Source: Zygnema cylindricum
Taxonomy: Eukaryota > Streptophyta > Zygnematophyceae > Zygnematales > Zygnemataceae
NCBI GenBank assembly: GCA_037447655.1
Contig: JBBHKE010003125.1
Coordinates: forward strand, 295,316 to 346,045
Direction: 5' to 3'
DNA length: 50,730 nucleotides
Part shown: one piece after another, positions 22,916 to 33,831 of the stretch
Layout of the letters: every line of letters starts with the position of its first letter
How positions within the stretch are numbered: position 1 is the first letter of the stretch
Notes under the pieces: generated by a model
Told to the model about the DNA's origin: nothing
The model's database searches: none
Seen by the model: only the letters and a program-made list of their open reading frames with translations
Translations under genes and position numbers: made by a program

Positions 22916-23132
22916 CACCTTGAATCGTTATTGGCGTACAGGTTTCTTTAAGCGTATAGGAACAATTACCGTTATTTACGCTAATTGAGAATTTGGAAAT
23001 TTTCAACGAAATCGTTTATTCTAATTAGGAATTAGGGTTTTTTTTAAATAGTATGGATAATTCTATTTGAGAATTTGAAAAAAAAAAATGTACCTTAAAT
23101 AACGTCCATTACGCCAATAACGATTCACGGTG
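22916..23132. mobile_element. TA-flanked MITE, ~217 bp class
   Basis: TA at 22914-22915 and 23133-23134. Left end CACCTTGAATCGTTATTGGC; right end complementary. It matches the element at 28263-28478 in reverse orientation through the TTCTAATTAGGAATTAGGG block. Confidence 0.8.
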
Positions 23133-23134
23133 TA

Positions 23135-23347
23135 CCGTGTATCGCTATTAGTGTTAATAATTTTTCGCCACTGAAAATATATTTTCTCAGTACACACTTG
23201 TTCGATTTCAGTTTGAGACCGCCAATCGGAAGCTAAGAATCTTTCCTTTCAATCGCAACCGCCAGATATAATATCCAACAAATGTGTACGGAGAAAAGAT
23301 GTTTTAAGTGGCAAAAAAAGCATTAACACTAGTAGCGATTCAATGTG
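23135..23347. mobile_element. TA-flanked MITE, 221 bp class, abutting the previous one
   Basis: Shares the TA at 23133-23134 with its neighbour. Same interior as 21240-21460 (GTACACACTTGTTCGATTT ... TGTGTACGGAGAAAAGATG). The right flank is TC rather than TA. Confidence 0.7.
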
Positions 23348-23379
23348 TCCTAAAAAGCCTGTCCGTAGTGGAGCGTGGT

Positions 23380-23508
23380 CAGAGGTAGCAATCGGGTACC
23401 CGAAGCCGTACCCAACCGGTACCCGACTGACCGCCTGCTTCGGATCCGGAACGGATTCAGTGTCAAATTTTGCGGGCCGGCCGGATTAGGCCGGGTGATA
23501 CAAAATAA

Positions 23509-23542
<34 letters not shown>

Positions 23543-23605
23543 GGTATAGTCGGGTAAGCAAAAAATGAAAAAAATTGAAGGTTTCGTAGGTACGTTCCAC
23601 TACAG
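23380..23605. mobile_element. Partial hAT-like element
   Basis: Begins CAGAGGTAGCAATCGGGTAC and carries the CGGATCCGGAACGGATT block of the neighbouring hAT-like elements in reverse orientation. An (AT)n microsatellite lies inside. The other terminus is unclear. Confidence 0.45.
23510..23542. repeat. (AT)n microsatellite
   Basis: Uninterrupted AT repeat at the end of a longer AT-rich run. Confidence 0.97.
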
Positions 23606-23607
23606 TA

Positions 23608-24145
23608 CACCGCGCATCGTTATTAGTGTCAAAGTTTAAATAGTGTGTAAGTAAATATACCGTCATTGACGTTAATTAAGAATTTGAAAATGAAAAAAAA
23701 AAGGTTTATTCTAATTTCAGTGTTAACGCTAATTTGGAACAGCAAAAATGGAAAATTTTCTGTACGATTATATACATTATTATATGTATCTGTACAAAAT
23801 ATAAAAAATCGTACACCGTAGTGAAATTTATATATCCGTACATGTCAGACTAATTTACGTGTCAGACCAATCCCGTTTTTTTAGAGCACGTTCCTATGCG
23901 TACGCGTCCGATTTAATTCATTTTTTGTAAAGTTTTCACTTGAAAAAGTACATTGATGTACGGCCTGACATCGACCGTACACCACGCTATTTAGATCTTG
24001 TTGAACTTTAGCTCTTTACGCTATTTTGTACGGTACCTCAATTAACTTCAAGGAAAAATTAAAATCATGTATCCTATTTGAGGAAAAAAATCAAAATTTT
24101 AAGAACCCAAATTAGTGACTTTGACACTAATAACGATGCGAGGTG
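23608..24145 (+). mobile_element. TA-flanked MITE, 538 bp, pogo-derived class
   Basis: TA at 23606-23607 and 24146-24147; 5' end CACCGCGCATCGTTATTAGT, 3' end complementary. Its left ~270 bp match the left end of the pogo-like element (28891 to about 29160) and its right ~275 bp match that element's right end (about 44850-45125). It is therefore an internal-deletion form of that element or of a close relative. Confidence 0.9.
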
Positions 24146-24148
24146 TAT

Positions 24149-24361
24149 ATACCGTCTAGCGCTATCAGTGTTAATATTTTTCTCTCCACTGAAAAAAAAA
24201 AAATGTGCTCACTTGCCGAATTGTTAATCCGACGGCTGCGATTTAAAGACACAATTGTAACCATCCGATTGGTATCTCCAATCGAAAATTCAACATGTGT
24301 GCACCGAGGAAAATGTTTAATAGTGGAAAAAAAATTTATACCCTATTAGCGTTACGCAGAA
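24149..24361. mobile_element. Degraded MITE of 221 bp class
   Basis: Starts ACCGTCTAGCGCTATCAGTG and keeps the CAACATGTGTGCACCGAGGA block. The right terminus is poorly preserved, so the border is approximate. Confidence 0.5.
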
Positions 24362-24363
24362 TA

Positions 24364-24882
24364 CAACGTGAATATCTATTAGCGTTAAGAAATAATTAGT
24401 GTAAAAAAACATATAGTGGTATACTTTGGGTTCAAGGCCTTTCGCCAATAAAAAAGTAGCTCTTGTTTATGCGTAACTCTAATTTGGGTACATTTTTCCC
24501 CATAGTGTAGCCGCTATAACCTGCGTTCACATAGTCGACGTTTAAACATGTGAGAACAAGTTCGCGTGATTTTTCCCCGTCTTTATCAACTGGGAATCAA
24601 ATCTGAGTGCGCTTTCTCGTGTCGACGCACTAACTTTCGCGTGTCGACGCCTTTATTTGATACTCTTTCTTGTACAATTGTACGAAATAACGAGCAATTG
24701 TAGTACGGATTGTCACATTTCGTACACTACACTATTTGAAAACTATCCAAATTAGAGATATTAACGCTAATTAAAACAGTACCTATATTAACGTAAAAAA
24801 CAATTAGAGTTATTAATTCTATATTAGGTTCGAGGGTCGAAATTCGGGGGCGCCGAATTAACGCTAATAGCGATTCACGGTG
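24364..24882. mobile_element. TA-flanked MITE, 519 bp
   Basis: TA at 24362-24363 and 24883-24884. Left CAACGTGAATATCTATTAGC; complement of right CACCGTGAATCGCTATTAGC. The interior contains paired GTGTCGACGC motifs but no frame of note. Confidence 0.75.
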
Positions 24883-24884
24883 TA

Positions 24885-26755
24885 CCGTACACCTCTTAAA
24901 CGATTCTTTAGATAGACCTAAGCCTAGCTTTAGGTGCCAAGTTGTGATGTCTTATTAGCGTGGACAATTACAACAAATGTATTTTGTAAAGAATTGGGGA
25001 TTCCATTTTTATTTTGCTAACTTTCAATGAAATAGCATGGAAATCCTCTTTTTCCATCCAGTCTTCTTCTTCATTCGTTCATGAAAACTCTTTGCTGGAA
25101 ATCATAGGACATTCCGTCACAATTTTATAACTAATGTGAACATTGACACATTTTTTAAGCTATAAAAGATAAATGGAGATCCGGAAGACAACTTAACAAA
25201 CAATGTCTGATTGACATAATCAAAACTTAAAATTCTCAAATCAGGAGTTTATCTTTTGAAATTCTGAACTTCAGTTTACAGGAACTCAAAACCAAATTAC
25301 AAGTATAAACACTGTGCTAACATATTATATGCACAAAAGTATTAAAATAGGTTTAATCTGAACATGGCAAATATAATACGTCCTTTAATTCTGCAAAAGT
25401 CAAAAAAAGGTTGCGGAAAGCAGATCACCAGAATCAAAGCTAGTGACCCTAGTTAAGTGGCGAGTTTTATCTCCATTCGGCCTACGAGGGTATAATTGAG
25501 TTTAAAAATTTATCAAATCTGAGAGATTGTTGTCCATTAACCCTAATGGGCGACATTTTACATCAACAGATGTGGTCAATTACAGGAAAACCATATGGGA
25601 AATAGAATTCATTTGTACATTGCTACAGTCACTTACGAAGGTCAGTCGACTTTGATCGAATTATAAAATGACACGATTGGACAACGCAATACATGGTGTG
25701 ACATGACAGGGTGACGTGACAAAAAGTGGCATCACATCAGCAATATTTTGTGCTCCGAGCGTTCTCATATCACAAAAAGATACTACACAGTTAGTTAAAT
25801 ATCCGTATTACATCCGTATAATAAAACCCACATTTTAAAACGAAGATGTAATCTACGCTGAATTGTTATTAGGTTAACAACACTATTTTGATGGCAATAT
25901 ATTTTGGCCTCTCATCGTGAAAAAAAGTTAAATGCTATTAGTTTCCATTCATACCATGAATAACACAAGCAAATAAGCAATAGTAGTAATAACTATACTT
26001 TGTAGTAGTAATTATTACACTGGTATACAAACGGTTGTTGAACAATAATACAATTATTAACACAAACAATTCTCCCGATAATGATTAATTCACACAAATA
26101 GCAATTCTCTGGGTAACTTAACAATTCACAAAAAAAATCATTCAAATGGCAAAACAACCAAAAAAGACACAATTACAGTCAATCAAAGTCAAAGTCAAAC
26201 TCAAACTCAAATTTTAAAGTCATTGGAAACCATAAAAAGTCAGACGAAATTTTTGAAAGCCAATTTTAGTGGCAATATCTTCAAAATTAAGAAAAGAAAC
26301 AAGATATCTTAAGCCATTCCTACATAGATCTGTAGCTAACTCAAAAATCCTAAAAGAGCAATTAAATTGACAAATATACCCGTAAGTAAAAAAAAAAAAA
26401 AGGCTACTTTTTTCAGATTCCTCCTAAACCAGAGTTTTATTAAAACTGTACAAAGGTTTCTATAAAAATGGTTGCCCTTAAAAACAACAAAAATTGTGCT
26501 TCAAAACAACCAAAATTTAAAGTAAATACACTTATTATTGAAATCTAAAAGAGGAACTCATTTTCCCCTAAACTCCCACGAAAAAAAAAACCCTAAAAAA
26601 AAAAAAGGGAAATGGACAACGAAAACTGAACCCTTCCCTTTCCTGTTCCAGTTCCCGTTCCGTTCCGTCTAAATAGAACAGTTCCCTAGGACTCCTTGGG
26701 ATCGACTATTTGTATCCCTTCTTCTCCTTTTTTTCTTAAAGCCCATTGTTTGTAA
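24885..26755. other. AT-rich intergenic stretch
   Basis: No exon, RNA gene or known repeat identified. The short AAAGTCAAAGTCAAACTCAAACTC microrepeat lies around 26185. The far right (26575-26755) holds A-runs and GTTCC-rich sequence that would be downstream of the possible minus-strand gene. Confidence 0.5.
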
Positions 26756-27384
26756 AGATATCGGCCGGACCCCATATCAAAAACCAACTGGAAAAATCTC
26801 CGTAACCAATCACAAAACTGCAGACATAGAACATAAATAATGAAAGGTTAAAAACAGTCATAAAAAAAAGAGAGCAAGGGGAAAGGGGAAGAGGGGAGGG
26901 GGAGAGAGGGGGAGCGGGCCAGAGGGCAAGATGGGGAGAGGGGAAGAGGCCGAGAGGGAGTGGGGGAAAAGAGGGAGAGAGAGAGGGCAAAGCGAGGGGT
27001 GAGAAGAGAAGAGAGAAAGGGGAGGAGAAAGAGGATGAAAAAGAGGAAGAAAGATCGAGGGAGAGAAGGAAGATGAAGGGGAATGATGAAGAGAAGGGAA
27101 TGAGGAGAGAAAAGAGAAAGCGAAGCCCAGCCGAAAAATAGAACACTAATATGGAAAAGAGAAAAACCATGAATAATGGACCAACACCCTTTTCCATCCC
27201 ACTTCCCACCCCTTTGAAAAGGTTTCCGATTCGATTCCTCCGTTGCATCGCTAGAATCGGTCGATCCTAAGGATATTTTTTCTGTCTCGTTTTCCATATC
27301 CACTTTTCTCCATGTCCTCCATGTTATATATCCTGCCAAAAATGTGGAGACGACCAACAGTAAAACACGCATAGGACAAACCAT
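26756..27384 (-). CDS. Possible small membrane-anchored protein gene, two exons
   Basis: On the minus strand an ATG at 27384 sits in the context GCCATGG, with AAACCCTA (telo-box-like, common upstream of plant genes) about 15-20 nt upstream. The first ~60 codons start with a hydrophobic segment (MRVLLLVVSTFLAGYI), then a Trp/Arg-rich and an acidic Ser-rich stretch, and read like a real protein. The frame then enters a pyrimidine-rich tract (26868-27125) that looks like an intron. After a TGCAG near 26840, one frame reads FDMGSGRYLYKQWAL and stops at about 26756. The splice donor could not be placed in phase with confidence: a weak GTGG after Lys-27 or a GTTC near Ser-79 would fit. No family recognised. 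The alternative is a chance ORF over a purine tract. Confidence 0.35.
26868..27125. repeat. GA-rich purine tract
   Basis: Purine on the + strand (GAGAGGGGGAGAG type). If the minus-strand gene is real this is its pyrimidine-rich intron. Confidence 0.85.
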
Positions 27385-28260
27385 GGCTACTTTTTAGGGT
27401 TTCCGGGTATTTTTTTCACTTTCGTCGACAAAACAAACCTAACTGAAAGCAAATATTTTGTAATATTTCTCAGAATATTTTTTCCAGGAAGGCAGCTGCT
27501 GAGATTCTGCGCTCAAAGAGCTAAAAATAATGAAAAATGATAGCAAATCGACATAATATGGTGGAAAAATGTGACTAGGAGAGCCAAAAAAGACAGGCAG
27601 AAATAATGAAACGAAGGAAGAGCTTTGGACGAAAGATTCCGGTACCATAGTTTCCATGCAGTCGCCGTAAATAGTTAAGCGTAACAGATATTTAGGAACC
27701 GCGTTGACGTCTCCATTGTCGCGTATTTCAGAGGTCAGCAGAATCTATAACAGCTGGAACACACATAGAAATGGCAGAATTATGTCGGATTGACCGATCA
27801 CTTGTCGTTTTCTTCGTGGAGTTTGGTATTTATGATCCCGAGGTCGCAGTTTAACGCAGTAGAACAAAGAACCGTGGTTAACACTAGCCGACAAGGTAAG
27901 GGAGACGGAAACTGGGAGAAGTACAGAATATTTGCATGGAACGCTTATAGAGGTAACACGTGCTTTCAACGTGGTCACCGCTAGAGTTTAGCTAGAAATT
28001 ATGCGGCTTGTCAGGGACCGTCCGATTACTATGGGTGGTGGCTCGCGCAAACGATCTGACCGTCCGTACGAAATCTTTACAGCTATATTCGAAGATTGCT
28101 TCTTGGTTTCGACTTTTCGATGAGGTCAACATTGATCACGGTGAATTCAATTTCATTTGGTCCAATGAGGATGCAAGAATATACATCTTTAAGGATACTG
28201 TACAAATCGTGTTACGTGAGAAGTACAATCAGGGTAGAGAATCTGTACAGTGCTGTACAG
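27385..28260. other. Spacer, no firm feature
   Basis: A frame at 28008-28352 reads protein-like for a stretch (RLFDEVNIDHGEFNFIWSN) but has no recognised family and runs into the MITE at 28263. It may be a decayed gene fragment. Confidence 0.35.
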
Positions 28261-28262
28261 TA

Positions 28263-28478
28263 CACCACCAATCGTTATTAGCGTTGTGTACGCTAATTCC
28301 GTCCCGCTTTTTTTTTTTTTTATTCTCAAATAGAGTTATCCACACTATTTAAAAAACCCCTAATTCCTAATTAGAATGGACGATTTCTTCGAAAATTTTC
28401 AAGTTCTCAATTAGCGTAAACCACGCTAATTATTCATATACGCTAAAAAAACTTACACGCTAATAACGATTGGCGGTG
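28263..28478. mobile_element. TA-flanked MITE, 216 bp class
   Basis: TA at 28261-28262 and 28479-28480. Termini CACCACCAATCGTTATTAGC and its near complement. Reverse-orientation relative of 22916-23132. Confidence 0.85.
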
Positions 28479-28888
28479 TACTGTACAGTACTGTACTTCA
28501 ACGGAAATGTTTTGAAAATTGAAACACAGATGTTTCTAACATAAGACAAACTATCTTCGATGGAAACTTTTTTGTTGATGTTGCAAATTTACCCCCGTTT
28601 CTCCCGGTACTATACCACTAACATAGTGGATGGCCTGTTGTCGGACAAAATTTGAAAAAGTATGAAGGGAACCGTTATAGGAAATCATCGCTGTCTTGAC
28701 GCGTGCGATTCGACAACACTTGTGATATGCTTCGACTTCTGCCGTGTTGCAATTGTAGCAATCCATGTAATTTCACCCGTGCGAACGCTTCGCACCCGTC
28801 AAAGCTGTTCAAGCCGTACAACCATTTCTTACGTGGAGAAAGGTGTTCCATTGCGTTTTATATTTTTTATCGAAAACAGCCCCCCCGC
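28479..28888. other. Left flank of the pogo-like element
   Basis: Non-repetitive sequence. A frame from 28662 stays open to the element border at 28889-28890. No protein family recognised. Confidence 0.4.
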
Positions 28889-29160
28889 TACACCCCACAT
28901 CGTTATTAGTGTCAAAGTTTAGATAGTGTGGAAGTAAATATACCGTCATTGATGCTAATTAAGAATTTGAAAATTAGAAAAAAAAAGTTTATTCTAATTT
29001 TGGCGTTAACGCTAATTTGGGGACAGCAAAAATGGAATATTATCCGTAAGATTATACACATTAATGTATGTAACCGTACACAATCTTAAAAATTGTACTC
29101 GGCTCCAAATCGAGTATCCGTACCGATGAGACAATTTTACGGCGGTTACGTGTCAATGCT

Positions 29161-29866
29161 ATACCGTGTAACGTGAAGTTTAATTACAGTTTTTTTTGTT
29201 TAACGTTTACGGAAAGAGTTAACACGCCACGCCATTTCTAGGCGTAACTTGGACGTATGGCCCGTAGTTCCGTTCGTCCGTATCTCGTGTATTCTAATAA
29301 CGTCCCTTTTGGGTAGTTTTATTAGAGTAAAGTATGCTAATATGTGTCTTAATTGTAATAAGTGTCTTTCAAACGTCTCACCTGTATTAACGTCAACGTT
29401 GTCCTGTATTAGAGTAAATATTGACACTAAAATGAACAAAAAAAGCACATAATGACCAACCAAATAATAATTCACGTCACGTGATTGGCCGCCAAAGATT
29501 ACACCTGTCCGATTTTTATCCACGCAAACATTATGGCTTTTTTTACGGTGCAACACAACACGCCTGTCTTACCCGCTGCCTTTCCAAGAAAGGTCCATAC
29601 ATTCAATGAGCTGCCATGTTTTCCCACGCCTTTTTCATGAAAAACGTCCATTGTCAACCACGTGCATACTCTCTCGTTGAAAACTGACGCAAATTTTAAA
29701 ACTTTCCCGCTATCACCGTGTCGTTTTTAGAATCAAAATATTTGACTTTCAAACAAAATATTTGATATAAAATTTTGAATGTTCAAATTTTGGCCAAGCA
29801 TTTCCCTCCTTTTTTTCACAAGAGATTCCCTTCCCTTCTAATATATACTCGTCTTTAACTCCAACA
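29161..29866. other. Left non-coding part of the pogo-like element
   Basis: Inside the matched terminal region and before the first plausible exon. No protein-like frame. Probably contains the element's promoter, but I cannot point to a specific box. Confidence 0.4.
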
Positions 29867-29970
29867 ATGCCACTCTTTTTCCTCCCTTCGCATCTACCTT
29901 TGTTGTTGCATCTTTTATTTGTTGCTTCATATTTATCTTTGACCAGTTGCCGTCACTATCTTAAGAAAAT

Positions 29971-30730
29971 ATGTGGCTCATTACCACCTTTTTTGCGGCG
30001 AAAGCCAGAGCTCCCGCTGTACTTTTCCCACATCCGGTTGAGAAGGAGATGGAGTGGGGCGAGAAAGAGGGGGAGGGAGAGGCAGGTGAAGGGATGGGAT
30101 CACAAAATGATGACATCCTCATGGAAGATGGTGGGTCCGATTTTGACTCACCCCCAAATTCACCCCCGGACTCACCGCCAGACTCATCGCGTGTGGACCA
30201 CGGTATTAGCTCGGCAATGAGACGCAAGCTCCATCACGTGTCGACAAAGGCTGCACGCGTTTGTGTAATCAATTGGATGATTGGTGATTCTAATGCAAAC
30301 GGAAAGGAGTGCCTTATACCGAGGACCTTCAACAACTTTCCGAAACACTTTATGGGGGAATATAATACAAGTAAGCAATATTACCTTTTTATTCTTACCT
30401 TATATGAGTTTTTACGGCTGCTTACATTGTGTGTCTCAATATAGTATTCGCTTATAATGTGACATTTTGTTTACCTCTACCTTTATGTGTTCGTTTCAAT
30501 TTATATATATTTTTTCCTCGCCCCCACCACATTTTCTTAATGTTGTTATGTTGGATCCTTAAGCACTGTCGTGAAACACCGACGACAACATGTCGTCGCT
30601 TGTGGCTGTAACATACTTATATGGTTAGCAGGCGGCCACATCGAAGCACCAACACGTGGATGAAGAAATCGAAATGGCGACGACAATTCGTGGCCGCGAC
30701 AACGATAAAAATGACAAAGTATAATAGCGA
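29971..30730 (+). pseudogene. First exons of a pogo-element gene
   Basis: The frame from 29971 ends at a good donor (GTAAGC) after 30370. It has an acidic, Pro/Asp/Ser-rich segment (GSDFDSPPNSPPDSPPDSS) and then a basic, well-formed stretch (MRRKLHHVSTKAARVCVINW ... LIPRTFNNFPKHF). A likely next exon at about 30630-30730 reads SKWRRQFVAATTIKMTKYN and ends at a GTATGT donor, but its phase does not match the first exon, so one is damaged or the junction differs. The real start may be 29971, 30048 or 30093. Its position inside the element suggests an N-terminal part of the transposase or an accessory protein. No family can be named with confidence. Confidence 0.4.
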
Positions 30731-31236
30731 GTATGTTTTAATTTTTTGTCCTTAGTTAGTACAATAAATATGAACCTTCGTACGGTCGACGAGGCTTTGT
30801 CTTTGTCTCATTGTTGGAATCGCAGAATCATTAAACCGCGTGACTTTTTGATTCAGTTTCGTTGTCACACTGTTGGATTATCCAAAAAAAATAAAGACAG
30901 GACGACTTTCCTTTGACACGGACCACATAGTCTGTAAGTATATTTTGCACGCCGTTACCACTATTGGAAACTTCTAAGCAGTGAGTTGCGACATCTCCTA
31001 ATTTCGTTTCATCGTCACACAGTTGGAATGATCAAATTCATTGGATTAGCGAGGACTTTGTGCCCTCGCGAACAATACATTCTGCAAGTATATATCGAAC
31101 GTATAGAAAGCGTTAAAACCTCATGCGTTCTTTTTACGTACGACCTTTAATTTTTAAGACAAACTCCTGTGTTCCCTCGTTCTTTTGTGTAGTCGACTCT
31201 TCTCCTTCATTTTTTCGTCACGTGTGGCTTATATAC

Positions 31237-32834
31237 ATGGAGGGCAGCAGCCAGTCGTATAGGCGAAATCAGAGTGTTTTGCGGTATCGTCCTCGCTACC
31301 CTCCATTACCTCGGCGTAATCTACGACGTCAGCCAAGAGTAGAAAGGGAAGAGGTGCGAAAGGATGGAGTGGAAAAAGAAAACCCCACAATGGAAAGGCA
31401 ATCGCCGAGGGGGGTAGAGAGGGAAAGAGATGGCCCGGAAACCGTGATAGGAGTAAGGGGTACCGCGGAGGAATTAGCGAGAGAAAGGGAGGCGGCCACT
31501 TTGGTACAAATCGGTTGGGTGCCGGCGGAGGGGAGGGAGCATGAAAGGGAGGTGAGAGAAGAGGTAGAGGTGGAAGGATTGACACCGGTTGGGGGAGGAA
31601 GGGAAGAGAAAAATTTGGATGAGGTAGCAAAGGAGGGGGTTTTATCGGAGGAGGGAAGGGAGGAAAGGGGTGAATCAGTAGATGTGAGGAGGGGGGAGGC
31701 GGTAGAAAGTGAGATGAGTATGGGAGAAAAAATTCCATTAGAGGAGGAGGGTGGAAAGACGGTAATGGGTGTAGACGGGGGAGAGAAGGAGGCGACGGTA
31801 GAAGAGGGTGAGGGAAGTGAGGCACAGGAAAAGGTAGAGAAAAAATGTAAAAAAATAAAAAGAAAATTAATACTTTTTGATGAGGGCGACGACAAGGAAA
31901 AAGGTGGGGGTTTTAGGGAAGAGAAATTGTTGAGTGAGAAGAGGGAGGGTAAGACAAAATTGGGAGAGGAAAGAAAAGGAAAGAAGGCGACGGTTGAAGA
32001 GGGTGGGTCGAGTGAGGTTAGGGGAAGATTAGGTAGAAAAAGAAGGATAATAAAAAAAAATACATAGGGTTTTACGAGACCGTGGAGGAGGAAGGAGTGG
32101 GGGGAGAGGCGACGATCAAGAAAGGTGGGGGGATTGAAGCACGTAGAAAGATAGCTAGGAAGAAGGAAATAGCAAAGGGTAAGTGTAAATTGAAAGAGGA
32201 CAATGACAAATTATATGTCCCCTCGTCTTCGGATAGCGACGAGAGCATCGAGGATGGTGAAGAACCGCCGGAAGACAAGCCCGAACCCAAAATTTTGGAA
32301 CCCATTGATATCGTGGTGTGGAAAAACGAAAATGATCCCACCACAAAGGACGAACAAACCTCAGATAGTGAGGAAAAGAAACGTGAGGAGGAATTTGATG
32401 ATGAGAACGACGTGTTCGGGGCGCCTCCCACGACAACTAGGGACAGAGCCATTGTAATGGCTCCTCCGCATCCTCAACCTCCATACCCGGTTGAGCATCC
32501 CATTTGGTATTTTCCTCCTCCCACGAGAGGGGAGGAAATGGACAGTTTCGTGCTCCAACCCGAACATTATATTCCGGTTGCCGAATGGCAGGAACATTGG
32601 AGGTATGGTGAACCCCGACCCCTAAACCCGGAAGCCAATCCTTTTCCGTAAATTCTCGACATCCCCCCCCGATGTCACCGCACATCCAACATGGATGTTT
32701 ATCTCGTTTGAGGACCGAGGCTCGACCTTTGACCACATTAGGCAATTTGATCCGACGGATCCTTGGATAATGTGGGTTGTTCGTGGGGAGGACGATTTTC
32801 TGGTGAATGTCCCGGAGTTGCTATGTCATCATCA
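31237..32834 (+). pseudogene. Charged accessory protein or transposase N-terminal part, interrupted by copia C
   Basis: The frame from ATG 31237 (the frame is already open from 31123) encodes a basic N-terminus (SYRRNQSVLRYRPRYPPLPR) followed by ~250 residues very rich in Glu, Gly, Arg and Lys. It breaks at a run of nine A (32052-32060) and continues in the next frame with an acidic Ser/Asp/Glu segment, then Pro-rich and Trp-rich sequence (HPIWYFPPPTRGEEMD). A further frame change near 32625-32650 leads to TAHPTWMFISFEDRGSTFDH and WIMWVVRGEDDF. Codon 32828-32830 is cut by the copia C insertion; the sequence resumes in frame at 39159. No family recognised. The continuation ends at a splice donor followed by the transposase exon, so it may be the N-terminal half of one large transposase protein. 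Confidence 0.55.
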
Positions 32835-33831
32835 TGTTGAAATAAATAGTATTTGGGTATTTTCTAAGTCTTAATATATTAGCGGAAAAAGAAACAAGCA
32901 TGCAGCTTGTCTTCATCTCTTCTCTCTTACCCCCATACTTGTTGTAGTCACTGAAGGAGAGAGAGTGATGGAGCCATGGCTGCCTCAGCTCCATAGACAG
33001 GGTTAGAGAGTGACCTTAAGGCACTCTCTACAAAAAGGTTGAGTCCACCAGAACTCGAACCCCCGACCGGTAGAGCGTGGCGTAGCCGTCCACTTTAACC
33101 AGTCTGTCGTAGATATTCGCTAGAGTATATAGGGTGTTATTTATATTTAAAGTATGTTACGTCCCCCTAAAGTGATTAACGGAAATGTAAATGTAACATC
33201 ATAGAACAAGTTAAATTGAGTGCGGACTGGATCTTGCACGAAACAAATGAATCTGACATTTGTTTCGATGGACGATATTTAATGCCGGTTCTTATCCAAC
33301 GGCATACGTCTTCGCCAAGATCTCGGAAAGGTCACTTTGGCGTTTTGTGACGTGGCATGACCTGGAGCCACGCGGAGAGATGACATTCTATCGAGGGAAT
33401 TCTGAGGAACGTACGAACGAGTGAAAAGCGGACACACGTCCGCTTAATAACTTTGTCGTACATAGGCTGTACAAAAGGTACACCGGCAATAGTACTTTTT
33501 GGTACGGTACAATAACCTGATTGGTCCGTACTTCAGTAGATAGAAGTTATTAGAGGGAATCAGGACTTAGAAGATTTTGGTAGGTAGTCACCTCTCCCTT
33601 TGAGAGTTTGTACAAATTGGCATTTTTACTGGCTCATAACTTTTCGCCTGGTTGGGCGTTTTCGCAGATTCTTTTTTCTACGGACTCAAAAGAGTCCAAA
33701 CTGCACAGGGGTGCAGTCAGATTGTCTACTTGTCTGCTTGGGTAGCAGTGGTTGCCATTGAAAGTGGGTTAGTTAATAACTATTTAGAGGCTTCCTAAAT
33801 TCTGTAGTCCAATGGAGGACACAGAATTGCA
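32835..33831 (+). repeat. 5' LTR of copia C
   Basis: Starts TGTTGAAATAAATAG, ends ACAGAATTGCA. Contains an inverted repeat CGAAACAAATG...CATTTGTTTCG near 33239-33267, an antisense tRNA-like module, and a Gag ATG at 33812. Confidence 0.95.
33032..33110 (-). other. tRNA-like module antisense to LTR C (5' copy)
   Basis: Minus strand: A-box-like TGGTTAAAGTGG, B box GGTTCGAGTTC (one or two mismatches from GGTTCGANTCC), then TTTTT (complement of 33032-33036), a plausible Pol III terminator. Of the three LTR families this most resembles a real tRNA gene, including the GGTCGGGGGTTCGAG stretch. Confidence 0.55.

Noticed and set aside
31229-31895. Two long minus-strand ORFs rich in Pro/Ser
   Set aside because: Shadows of the Glu/Gly-rich + strand frame, which has the better start and continues into non-repetitive protein sequence.
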